DNA of 64,000 nucleotides from JAYKGU01 sp035285585 (lineage in GTDB: Bacteria; Cyanobacteriota; Cyanobacteriia; CAKZMO01), in assembly GCA_035285585.1 (NCBI GenBank), contig JAYKGU010000293.1, positions 1 to 64,000 on the forward strand. Direction: 5' to 3'. Positions 53,064 to 61,125 of this stretch are shown here, one piece after another (within the stretch, counting starts at the first letter, position 1; every line of letters begins with the position of its first letter). A program made the translations under genes and the position numbers. The notes under the pieces were generated by a model. It was not told the DNA's origin and did not search any database. It worked only from the letters and a program-made list of their open reading frames with translations.

Positions 53064-53525
53064 ATGCCTAGAAAAGATCAAGGCTGGATCACCTTCCAGG
53101 CCTCCCCAGAAGAGCGGGACATTCTTGAAACTTACTGCCAGCAGACCCAACGCTCTAAAACCGAGGTGTTGCGGGAGTTGGTAAGAAATCTGGACACAGC
53201 ACCACCACCAGCACCGCCACAAAGCGCCAAGCACCCCACTGAAACTGAAGAGAATGGGCGTAAAAAGGCACTAGCCCCGTTTCAAGTGAGCGCCCGCAAC
53301 CTTTTCCAGGGAAGCATTACCAGGCTTCACCAGGATGGCATCAACACCGAGGTCACGGTAGAAGTTGCCCCTGGCTTTGAAATCACTTCAGTCATCACCA
53401 CCACATCTGCCCAACGGTTGCGACTGAAGGTTGGTAAAGTCGTCTGCGCCCTGGTCAAGTCGAGCAATGTATTGATTGCCGTCAGCGAGTCTCTGGAAGC
53501 CTTCGCCGAAGGCTCCCTGGTTTGA
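53064..53525 (+). CDS. RHH-TOBE protein, candidate molybdate-responsive regulator
   Basis: 153 residues. Residues 1-45 look like a ribbon-helix-helix DNA-binding domain (WITFQASPEERDILETYCQQ, then TQRSKTEVLRELVRNL). A Pro/Ala-rich linker (about 48-70) joins it to a TOBE/MOP domain (about 75-145): SARNLFQGSITRLHQDGINT, then LRLKVGKVVCALVKSSNVLIAV, the molbindin fold known to bind molybdate or tungstate. Canonical ModE has a winged-helix N-terminus, so this arrangement is a different design. Its place, divergent from modA with repeated boxes in between, argues for molybdate-dependent control (inference). Cytosolic. Confidence 0.8.
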   Translation: MPRKDQGWITFQASPEERDILETYCQQTQRSKTEVLRELVRNLDTAPPPAPPQSAKHPTETEENGRKKALAPFQVSARNLFQGSITRLHQDGINTEVTVEVAPGFEITSVITTTSAQRLRLKVGKVVCALVKSSNVLIAVSESLEAFAEGSLV

Positions 53526-53588
53526 CATGGTGAAGAGTGCGCCCCCGCCGGGGAGGCGCACCCTACCTGTTTTATTTATGTCCAGATA

Positions 53589-53697
53589 CTTAGGAGATTT
53601 TTGAGAATGATCCTACTGGACGACGTAGGGGCAAATGGCCATTTGCCCTTACCAAACGTTCAACCGAGGGTAAGTTTTTTCCTGGAAATCTCCTTAA
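53589..53697. repeat. Dispersed repeat family B, copy 4
   Basis: Starts TTAGGAGATTTTTGAGAATG, includes the palindrome GGGCAAATGGCCATTTGCCC, AAACGTTCAACC, and ends GGAAATCTCCTTAA: edges are inverted repeats (AGGAGATTT / AAATCTCCT). The fullest copy. Sits after the RHH-TOBE gene. Confidence 0.8.
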
Positions 53698-53726
53698 TTA
53701 ACGGCCCGTTAGCTAAAAGCGGCGGC

Positions 53727-53765
53727 TAGTCTTGAAGCGATTAGTCTTGAAGCGATTAGTCTTGA
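53727..53765. repeat. 15-base tandem repeat TAGTCTTGAAGCGAT
   Basis: Two exact copies plus a partial third. The minus-strand RHH gene's TAA stop lies within the repeat, so changes in copy number could alter its C-terminus. Confidence 0.75.
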
Positions 53766-54250
53766 TCAACCTGGCATTTGACAGTTTGCCAGACGGATAG
53801 CACGCCATCAATCCAGCCCTGGGCAAAGAGAATACGGCTTTGGGGGCTAACCTCCAGCAGGTGGCCAAAGTCCGGATCGTGAACCCGTGCAGCTTCTGGG
53901 AATCCACGAGTATCCAGGTAAGTCCACAGGTAATCCAGCACTTCTTCATCTAACGAGGATGCCAGGGGACTGACCCTTTCAAAGTGCTGAAAATCTTTGT
54001 AGGAAAGCTGAGAGGTGGAGCGAATACCCAGCTCAAATCCTTCCTGGCGCACTTTGTTGAGCAAAACCTGTTTCTCGGCGCGTAGACGTTCGACTAAATT
54101 GTCTTGGCTGGTTTGGAGCTTCAGTTCTTCATGGGTGACAACCATATTTAATGCCTCCTGGCATATTGCTGAGATGTTGAGATGATGCTTGACCCGCTGC
54201 AGGCGCTCATACAGCGCCTCTGGAACCGCAATTGTCAGCCTCTTACTCAC
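53756..54250 (-). CDS. RHH-type small protein of unknown function
   Basis: 164 residues from GTG 54250, which follows GGAGGT by three to four bases; a TTG at 54283 is the alternative. The N-terminus (SKRLTIAVPEALYERLQRVKHHLNISAICQEALNMVV) is a ribbon-helix-helix of the CopG/MetJ type. A basic coiled helix (about 60-90) and an unrecognised C-terminal domain (about 95-160: ERVSPLASSLDEEVLDYLWTYLDTRG) follow. It resembles antitoxin-like or plasmid-type regulators in its first part; no toxin gene is adjacent. No membrane segment. Confidence 0.75.
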   Translation of the reverse strand: MSKRLTIAVPEALYERLQRVKHHLNISAICQEALNMVVTHEELKLQTSQDNLVERLRAEKQVLLNKVRQEGFELGIRSTSQLSYKDFQHFERVSPLASSLDEEVLDYLWTYLDTRGFPEAARVHDPDFGHLLEVSPQSRILFAQGWIDGVLSVWQTVKCQVDQD

Positions 54251-54388
54251 AACACCTCCTTTTTTCTGTGTACTCTTATACAATAACTGGGATTGTTATG
54301 TAATGGAGGGATTTCAATATTTTGTTACGTAATTGACTGTTTTAAATAGAGGATTATGCAATAGGCACGAATCCGGCACTCTGAGTAT

Positions 54389-54525
54389 GGGATATCCACT
54401 TAAGCCAGGAAATCCTGGTTGGCGAGGAATTCAGAATCCAGGAGTCAGAATTCAGTAGGGGGCGGCTACTGGCTACTGACTCCTGAGTTCTATCCTTGGG
54501 AAAGCTTCCCTTCAAGTTGTTGCCC
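54389..54525. repeat. Dispersed MITE-like repeat family A, copy 4
   Basis: Edges GGGATATCCACTTAAGCCA and CCCTTCAAGTTGTTGCCC; interior ATCCAGGAGTCAGAATTCAG and CTACTGACTCCTGAG. More diverged than copies 2 and 3. Confidence 0.75.
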
Positions 54526-54895
54526 TTGAATATGGGTAAGATGGTGCCATTCCCCTCCGGAGCGGTAACGGAATTTTCATTGGCAAATGTCCGGACTATT
54601 GCCCCGTTCGCGTGTAGTGACGATCAGTCGCCTGAATGTCGATGAAAGGGTAGTCAATGACATGCTACAAATGTAGTATGTCAGCAGTGAGTGTTATTTT
54701 ACGAACCCGCAGCCTTCTATGAACCGCACCCTCCGACCGACCCTACGCAGCGCCATGCCGTGCCGACCTTATTCAGGTTTGGGCAACTCAAAGGTGCTGC
54801 TTACTCAGTGGTTTAGTTCGAAGCAACGAATACAGAGCGGGAGGTGCAGGGACACCCTGACACCGACCTAGGGAAAAGCCTTTCAACCTTCCCGC

Positions 54896-54933
54896 CCCCC
54901 GCTCCTGGTACCCAGCAGCGGGGGTTGTTTTTT
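54896..54933 (+). terminator. GC hairpin with T-run
   Basis: CCCCCGCT pairs with AGCGGGGG; inside, CTGG pairs with CCAG around TAC. TTGTTTTTT follows. It could end a small transcript from 54700 onward or act as the leader attenuator of the HNH remnant, whose ATG is 13 bases further. Confidence 0.7.
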
Positions 54934-54945
54934 GAGGAATTTACC

Positions 54946-55077
54946 ATGCAAGTTATGCAACCGACCGGGCCAGCCTCCGTATTACAGAATCAGGTGGTGG
55001 TGTTTTCCAGGAACTATCTGCCGGGTATCAACTTAAGGCTGGACAGTGGGGCGCACAGCGCCCCACTGTCCCGTTAA
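54946..55077 (+). pseudogene. HNH endonuclease gene, N-terminal remnant
   Basis: GAGGA precedes the ATG. The first 26 residues (MQVMQPTGPASVLQNQVVVF SRNYLP) match the conserved start of a common cyanobacterial HNH endonuclease family, where the sequence goes on as a Tyr-Leu-Pro turn followed by basic residues. At codon 27 the frame enters repeat family A copy 5 (GGGTATCAACTTAAGG) and the endonuclease sequence ends; the HNH motif itself is absent. Read as a gene truncated by repeat insertion or recombination. A functional copy may exist elsewhere. Confidence 0.6.
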
Positions 55078-55104
55078 TTTTGTCCCACTTTAAGCGGGAA
55101 CCCC
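55023..55104. repeat. Dispersed MITE-like repeat family A, short variant copy 5
   Basis: Edges GGGTATCAACTTAAGGCTG and CACTTTAAGCGGGAACCCC. In place of the AGGAGTCAG interior it carries a perfect 13-bp hairpin, GGACAGTGGGGCG / CGCCCCACTGTCC (55041-55071). It truncates the HNH gene. Confidence 0.75.
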
Positions 55105-55285
55105 TATCTGTCCCTGGCACTTGCGGAGCAGTTCTGGAAAGAACAGGAATAGGACTTACGCAATCTGGCCGTTTGTTTGAAGTTGCCCCAGCAGGTTTTA
55201 TAAAACTCCAGGAAAGCTCTGAGAAGCTTGTAGCAGCAGGTTCTACCAAGCCTTGAAAGAGTCCCCAGAACAGTCCCAAAAAAAA

Positions 55286-55335
55286 GTTGTAGTACCTCTT
55301 GACGCTTGTAGCACGTTGTATTATTCTTGTAGCAT
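55286..55335 (+). promoter_or_regulatory. Putative promoter with TTGTAGYAY boxes upstream of the tRNA-like/rtcB unit
   Basis: TTGACG (55299-55304) and TATTCT (55322-55327) are spaced by 17 bases. TTGTA-type boxes recur at 55287 (TTGTAGTAC), 55306 (TTGTAGCAC), 55316 (TTGTATTAT) and 55327 (TTGTAGCAT), overlapping both elements. A related pair (TTGTAGTATT / TTGTAGTATC) lies before the LysR gene at 48713 and 48732. Suggests operator sites for a repressor. Confidence 0.45.
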
Positions 55336-55359
55336 GGGATGAGCAAAGGAGTTAAGACC

Positions 55360-55494
55360 ATGATTATTCGCTCCCTTTCAGGTATGCAGCTTCTCTTGAA
55401 GCGTGCAAAATTTTCCCAAATTCAACCCTGGCACTCCTGCATCTCCAGCAAATCGACCATTTGGAGCGGCGTTGCTTCTTTTAGGTGCCGCTGA
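55360..55494 (+). CDS. Possible small protein, 44 residues
   Basis: ATG with AAGGAG eight to nine bases upstream, downstream of the putative promoter. The product starts MIIRSLSGMQLLLKRAKFSQ and is basic and Ser/Trp-rich; no family recognised. It could be a leader peptide of the tRNA-like/rtcB transcript or chance. Confidence 0.3.
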   Translation: MIIRSLSGMQLLLKRAKFSQIQPWHSCISSKSTIWSGVASFRCR

Positions 55495-55582
55495 AGCAAT
55501 CCACTTCGAACCTTGAAAAGCGATCGCCCAAAGATCTACTCTACGACGGAACAAAAATCTACGCCCCCCATTCTTTTAACAC

Positions 55583-55780
55583 AGCGGTGTAGCTCAGAAG
55601 GTAGAGCACCAGCAAACGTTGGACTAGCTGGAGGATAGCCCCCCAGGTTGGGAACCAGCCCACGTAAGGGGCAGCCGGAAAGCCGAATTTGCAGTTGCAC
55701 CTGACAAAGCAGGGATGTGAGTTGGGGAAGCGCGTTTTAAGGCTCCGGATTACTCGCGGGTTCGAGTCCCGTCACCGCTA
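55583..55780 (+). tRNA. Interrupted tRNA-like gene with a long insertion in place of the anticodon arm
   Basis: Acceptor stem AGCGGTG (55583-55589) pairs perfectly with CACCGCT (55773-55779), discriminator A. TA, then D arm GCTC-AGAAGGTA-GAGC (55592-55607), and T arm GCGGG-TTCGAGT-CCCGT (55756-55772) are textbook. The anticodon region (55608-55755) is about 150 bases instead of about 25. It can fold as hairpins CCAGC/GTTGG or CCAGC/GCTGG, GCCCC/GGGGC and CCGGA-GCC/GGC-TCCGG. I find no group I core or group II domain V. No anticodon can be assigned and no CCA is encoded. It is either an intron-bearing tRNA or a tRNA-mimic RNA. Confidence 0.6.
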
Positions 55781-55844
55781 TGGATAGTCGTGGGAATCAG
55801 GTGGGCGATCGCCTGCTGCAAGATGGCAAAGCCTGCTAACTTAT

Positions 55845-55917
55845 TGGGAAGTACGCAAATAGGCAAAGCGACTTGACTTTGATCAAGTGTTTGAGGGTTC
55901 GATTCCTTCCTTTCCGG
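55845..55917 (+). tRNA. tRNA-Gln(TTG)-like sequence with an 8-base anticodon loop
   Basis: Acceptor TGGGAAG/CTTTCCG with a T-G first pair, TA at 8-9, D arm CGC-AAATAGGCAAA-GCG, anticodon stem ACTTG/CAAGT with loop ACTTTGAT, four-base variable region, T arm GAGGG-TTCGATT-CCTTC. The loop contains CTTTGAT, as in Gln tRNA loops (T33, TTG, A37), and a U1-starting acceptor is also Gln-like. But the stem register is shifted by one base so the loop is eight, and the base between D and anticodon arms is missing. CCA is not encoded. Aberrant or specialised tRNA, not a standard housekeeping one. Confidence 0.55.
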
Positions 55918-55928
55918 TCGGGGGGCAT

Positions 55929-55952
55929 GGGAGATTACTGGGTCAGTCTCCC
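55929..55952 (+). ncRNA. Hairpin between tRNA-like segments
   Basis: GGGAGA and TCTCCC (6 bp) around a 12-base loop TTACTGGGTCAG; no T-run follows. It separates the Gln-like tRNA from the tRNA 5' half, and may serve as a processing site. Confidence 0.4.
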
Positions 55953-55965
55953 TATCCTCCTGTTT

Positions 55966-56002
55966 CCTACTCCCGTAGCCCAACTGGTAGACATCGGTTA
56001 TA
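55966..56002 (+). pseudogene. tRNA 5' half (truncated) in the rtcB leader
   Basis: CTCCCGTAGCCCAACTGGTA is the normal start of a tRNA through the D loop (TA at 8-9, GCCC, AACTGGTA). The expected second D-stem strand is replaced (GACATCGG...) and no anticodon or T arm follows: the sequence runs into the rtcB ribosome site. Confidence 0.55.
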
Positions 56003-56022
56003 ACAAATAAGGACACGAAGCC

Positions 56023-57204
56023 ATGCCCTATCAACAGTTACCATTATCCGCATCCGTGCCAGTCCTCTCCTGGGCAGGGCACGAATTAGGTCACGACGAG
56101 GTGAAGATGGCAAAGAACGTAGCTTCGCTGCCCTTTGTTCACAAGCACGTTGCCCTGATGCCCGACGTTCACCTGGGGAAGGGTGCATTGGTCGGTTCGG
56201 TGATTGCAACCAAAGAAGCGATTATGCCCGCTGCAGTGGGGGTTGATATTGGCTGCGGCATGTGTGCCATTAAGACTCCCTACCAGGCCGCCCAGCTTGA
56301 CGGCAAGCTGAAGCAGATTCGCTCGGAGGTGGAACGGCTGATTCCCGTTGGCTTTAACGAGAACAAGGCGATCGCCAAAGAGGTTACCAACTGGCAGGGG
56401 TGGCGCGATTTCAAAGACCTGCATCCCAAAGTGCAGAATCTAGAGTCCAAAGCCCTGAAGCAGATGGGTTCCCTGGGGGGCGGCAACCATTTCATTGAGT
56501 GCTGCATTGACACCGAGGGAACGGTCTGGCTGATGCTGCATTCCGGTTCTCGGAACATTGGCAACATGCTGGCCCAGCGCCACATTGAAACCGCCAAGGA
56601 TCTGGCAAAGTTAGCTGACCTGAAGCTGCCGGATCGGGATCTGGCCTACTTTGTCCAGGGAACGCCGGAGTTTGCAGCCTACTGGCGCGACCTGCAGTGG
56701 GCACAGAACTATGCCCTGTTCAACCGGGTCGTCATGATGGATCGCTTTAAGCGGGTGGTGGAGCAGGCCGTGGCCGGAGGCAAGCCGTTCAAGCCCTCTA
56801 TTCAAGTCAACTGCCATCACAACTACGCGGAGCGAGAAACCCACTTTGGCGAATCTGTATACGTCACCCGGAAGGGGGCGGTGCGGGCGCAGCAGGATGA
56901 CTACGGCATTATCCCTGGTTCCATGGGTGCCAAGTCTTTCATCGTCAAGGGTAAGGGGAACGCAGAAAGCTACTGCTCCTGCTCCCACGGGGCGGGCCGC
57001 CTGATGTCCCGCGCCAAGGCCAAGAAAGCCTACACTTTGGACGATCTGATTCAGCAAACCCAGGGCGTAGAATGCCGCAAGGATGAAGGGGTTCTGGATG
57101 AAATTCCAGCGGCGTATAAGCCCATTGAGCAGGTGATGGCCAACCAGTCCGATCTGGTGGAGGTGGTCGCCACCCTGAAGCAGGTGATGTGCGTCAAGGG
57201 ATAA
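56023..57204 (+). CDS. rtcB: tRNA-splicing/repair RNA ligase RtcB
   Basis: 393 residues, a GTP-dependent RNA ligase joining 2',3'-cyclic-phosphate or 3'-phosphate and 5'-OH ends. Seen: MPDVHLGKGALVGSVIAT, AVGVDIGCGMCAI (Mn-binding Asp/Cys), SLGGGNHFIEC, LHSGSRNIGN, VNCHHNYAERE and CSHGAGRLMSRAKAKK, which holds the His that becomes guanylylated. The order is complete, shorter than long-type RtcB, close to the RtcB2-like bacterial branch. AAGGA lies nine bases before the ATG. No rtcA, rtcR or archease gene is adjacent. The immediate upstream tRNA-like sequences are suggestive substrates or regulators (inference). Confidence 0.93.
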   Translation: MPYQQLPLSASVPVLSWAGHELGHDEVKMAKNVASLPFVHKHVALMPDVHLGKGALVGSVIATKEAIMPAAVGVDIGCGMCAIKTPYQAAQLDGKLKQIRSEVERLIPVGFNENKAIAKEVTNWQGWRDFKDLHPKVQNLESKALKQMGSLGGGNHFIECCIDTEGTVWLMLHSGSRNIGNMLAQRHIETAKDLAKLADLKLPDRDLAYFVQGTPEFAAYWRDLQWAQNYALFNRVVMMDRFKRVVEQAVAGGKPFKPSIQVNCHHNYAERETHFGESVYVTRKGAVRAQQDDYGIIPGSMGAKSFIVKGKGNAESYCSCSHGAGRLMSRAKAKKAYTLDDLIQQTQGVECRKDEGVLDEIPAAYKPIEQVMANQSDLVEVVATLKQVMCVKG

Positions 57205-57205
57205 C

Positions 57206-57245
57206 GGCTGAGCCGCCACGGGGCTGTCCTTGCGGCTGCTCAGCC
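57206..57245. terminator. Hairpin between rtcB and glgX
   Basis: GGCTGAG and CTCAGCC pair, with inner CCGC/GCGG; two bases after the rtcB stop. Lies between convergent genes, no T-run. Confidence 0.5.
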
Positions 57246-57348
57246 AAATATTCCTCAGGTGTTGGGCGATCGCCACTTTTATTGCCGGGGGCGATCGCCA
57301 CAGTTTCACCATCACGCCGAAGGATCTGACCATCCAGGCTCTGGATCT

Positions 57349-59478
<2,130 letters not shown>

Positions 59479-59717
59479 AGGAGAAGATGGGTGATGATTG
59501 GAGAGCGTTTAGTTAAAAAAATTAGTCAGAGAAAACCGAAGCGCGCCTGCGGGTAGGTGACCCTCTAGGTGAGATTTCCAAAAAATAGCAAGGTCACTGC
59601 CGCGAGGGGATCTACCCTGGGAATGTTCCTTGCCCAGGTGTTCGTGTTCTAGCCAGCAGAGAATTTGTGCCGCAGGTGATAGGGTGGTGGGCGATCGCCA
59701 CCAATTCCTTCCCCACC

Positions 59718-60170
59718 ATGAACATCACCCCCGAAACCAAACAGCTCATCGCCGCCGTGCAGGCCCTCAAACCCCAGTACCCAGACCCGGCCTCCAGCCT
59801 GTTCATCGACTTCTACTGCCAGTGCCGCCAGGGGATGGACTACCTCTTTCCGGCGACCGTTCACCAGACCGTCCGCCTGCTCGACATCCTCCAGTGGTTC
59901 TTCGACTGCATCGACCGCAAAGAGCCAACCAGCCTGGTCCGGCTGATGTGGAACGACGTGGCTGGCCCGACGCTCCAGGAATATCTGGGGGATGAAAAAA
60001 TTGAGGCCAGCCTGCTGACGGCATTCGAGGGCGATTGCCATTGCTACCTGGAGCACTGGGATCGGGTGCAGCTCCGGGATGGCAGCGTCCGGCTGGTGAT
60101 GAAGGAACTGCTGGCGGCCATCAGCGATCTGGAGCTGACGGTGAATGTCAACGCCCCATCGCCCCTATGA
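59718..60170 (+). CDS. Small protein of unknown function
   Basis: 150 residues from the ATG at 59718. Acidic, largely helical; Cys pairs FYCQC and GDCHCY may bind a metal (unproven). The N-terminal MNITPETKQLIAAVQALKPQ and a WFFDCIDRKEP block show no family I can name. Codon use is like the neighbours. 54 bases before the NUDIX gene, same direction, so possibly co-transcribed. An in-frame ATG at 59667 is less likely. Confidence 0.7.
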   Translation: MNITPETKQLIAAVQALKPQYPDPASSLFIDFYCQCRQGMDYLFPATVHQTVRLLDILQWFFDCIDRKEPTSLVRLMWNDVAGPTLQEYLGDEKIEASLLTAFEGDCHCYLEHWDRVQLRDGSVRLVMKELLAAISDLELTVNVNAPSPL

Positions 60171-60224
60171 TGGTGAATAGCCAGCCGCCCCCATGCCCTG
60201 AAATTTCCCTTCAATCTGAAGCCT

Positions 60225-60659
60225 GTGACCTATCGCAACCCCGCTCCCACCGTTGATTTAATCATTGAACTCGTCGATCGCCCCCACCAGCCCATCGTGC
60301 TGATTGAGCGAAAAAATCCTCCCTACGGCTGGGCCTTACCGGGGGGCTTTGTGGATTATGGCGAGTCGGTGGAGGCGGCAGCCCAGCGGGAAGCCCTGGA
60401 GGAAACGGGGCTGGAGGTGACCCTGCTGGAGCAGCTACTGGTTTATTCCGATCCGGCCCGCGATCCCCGGCAGCACACCCTGTCCGTCGTTTTTCTGGCC
60501 ACGGCCACCGGCGAGCCTAACGCCAGCGACGACGCCAAGGATCTGGCGGTTTTTGAAATGTGGCGCTGCCCCAAAAATCTGTGCTTTGACCACGATCGCA
60601 TTTTGCAAGACTACTGGCGCTACCGGCAGCACGGCATCCGTCCGCGATTGGCCCTGTAG
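60225..60659 (+). CDS. NUDIX hydrolase
   Basis: 144 residues. An intact Nudix box GGFVDYGESVEAAAQREALEETGLE (about 40-64) with the REuxEE glutamates. Preceding VLIERKNPPYGWALPGG and following HTLSVVFLATATG are typical of ADP-ribose pyrophosphatase/MutT-like members. Hydrolyses a nucleoside diphosphate linked to another moiety; the exact substrate is unknown. Start is GTG 60225; no strong Shine-Dalgarno is seen. Contrast with the degenerate NUDIX protein at 9946-10533. Confidence 0.9.
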   Translation: MTYRNPAPTVDLIIELVDRPHQPIVLIERKNPPYGWALPGGFVDYGESVEAAAQREALEETGLEVTLLEQLLVYSDPARDPRQHTLSVVFLATATGEPNASDDAKDLAVFEMWRCPKNLCFDHDRILQDYWRYRQHGIRPRLAL

Positions 60660-60663
60660 CACG

Positions 60664-61125
60664 TCAATCAGGAGTTGAGACAAGCCTGAATTCTTTGAGT
60701 GCCGGAAGAAAGTTATGGTTTTCGTGGCTGGGGCGGCTGAGCTTGATCAGGGCAAAGCGCTGCATGGGCGTGAGTGCGGCCCAGTCCTCCAGGGAGAGGG
60801 GCACGTCAACCGCCTGGGCCTTTTCCTGGATCTGGGGTGGAATCTCACTGGGGTTGTGCCAGGGGGGAGCGGGATCGATGGACAAGCCCTGAGCCGGTGA
60901 GCTGGTGTAGTGGGTGACCAACCCCTGGAGGTGGTGGCGGTAGGCCTCGACCTCAGCCGGAGTTTCGCAGGGGAGGTCTACCAGCGCCTGCCTTTCGGTA
61001 GGGCTGAAGCGGAGCCAGTGGTCGAGCTTGAGCTTGATGCCGCAGGTATCCAGCTTATAGCGCACCTGCATGGGAATACAGCGGAGGGATTGGACAAAGT
61101 CGGCTTCAAAGGCGAAGAAAGTCAT
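60664..61125 (-). CDS. Nitrate reductase associated protein
   Basis: 153 residues, similar to the cyanobacterial nitrate-reductase-associated protein family (PxLxxWLRFSPTERQAL and ALTPMQRFALIKLSR type motifs). Starts with MTFFAFEADFVQSLRCIPM. It overlaps the narB stop by four bases (ATGA), so it is translated with narB; this linkage supports a role in assembly or regulation of nitrate reductase (inference). Small, soluble. Confidence 0.85.
   Translation of the reverse strand: MTFFAFEADFVQSLRCIPMQVRYKLDTCGIKLKLDHWLRFSPTERQALVDLPCETPAEVEAYRHHLQGLVTHYTSSPAQGLSIDPAPPWHNPSEIPPQIQEKAQAVDVPLSLEDWAALTPMQRFALIKLSRPSHENHNFLPALKEFRLVSTPD

Larger units (their letters stand above)
54251..55359. other. 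Long gap with repeats and a gene remnant
   Basis: About 1.1 kb without an intact gene. It contains family A copies 4 and 5 (54389-54525, 55023-55104), a hairpin leader (54896-54933), the HNH endonuclease remnant (54946-55077) and the promoter at 55286-55335. The segment 54719-54871 has a 50-codon ATG frame (MNRTLRPTLRSAMPCRPYSG...) with no recognisable family; it may be chance. Confidence 0.5.

Noticed and set aside
55608..55755. Group I or group II intron in the interrupted tRNA
   Set aside because: No recognisable group I core helix sequences (P3/P7) and no group II domain V; the inserted part is too short and too GC-rich. Needs a model search to be final.
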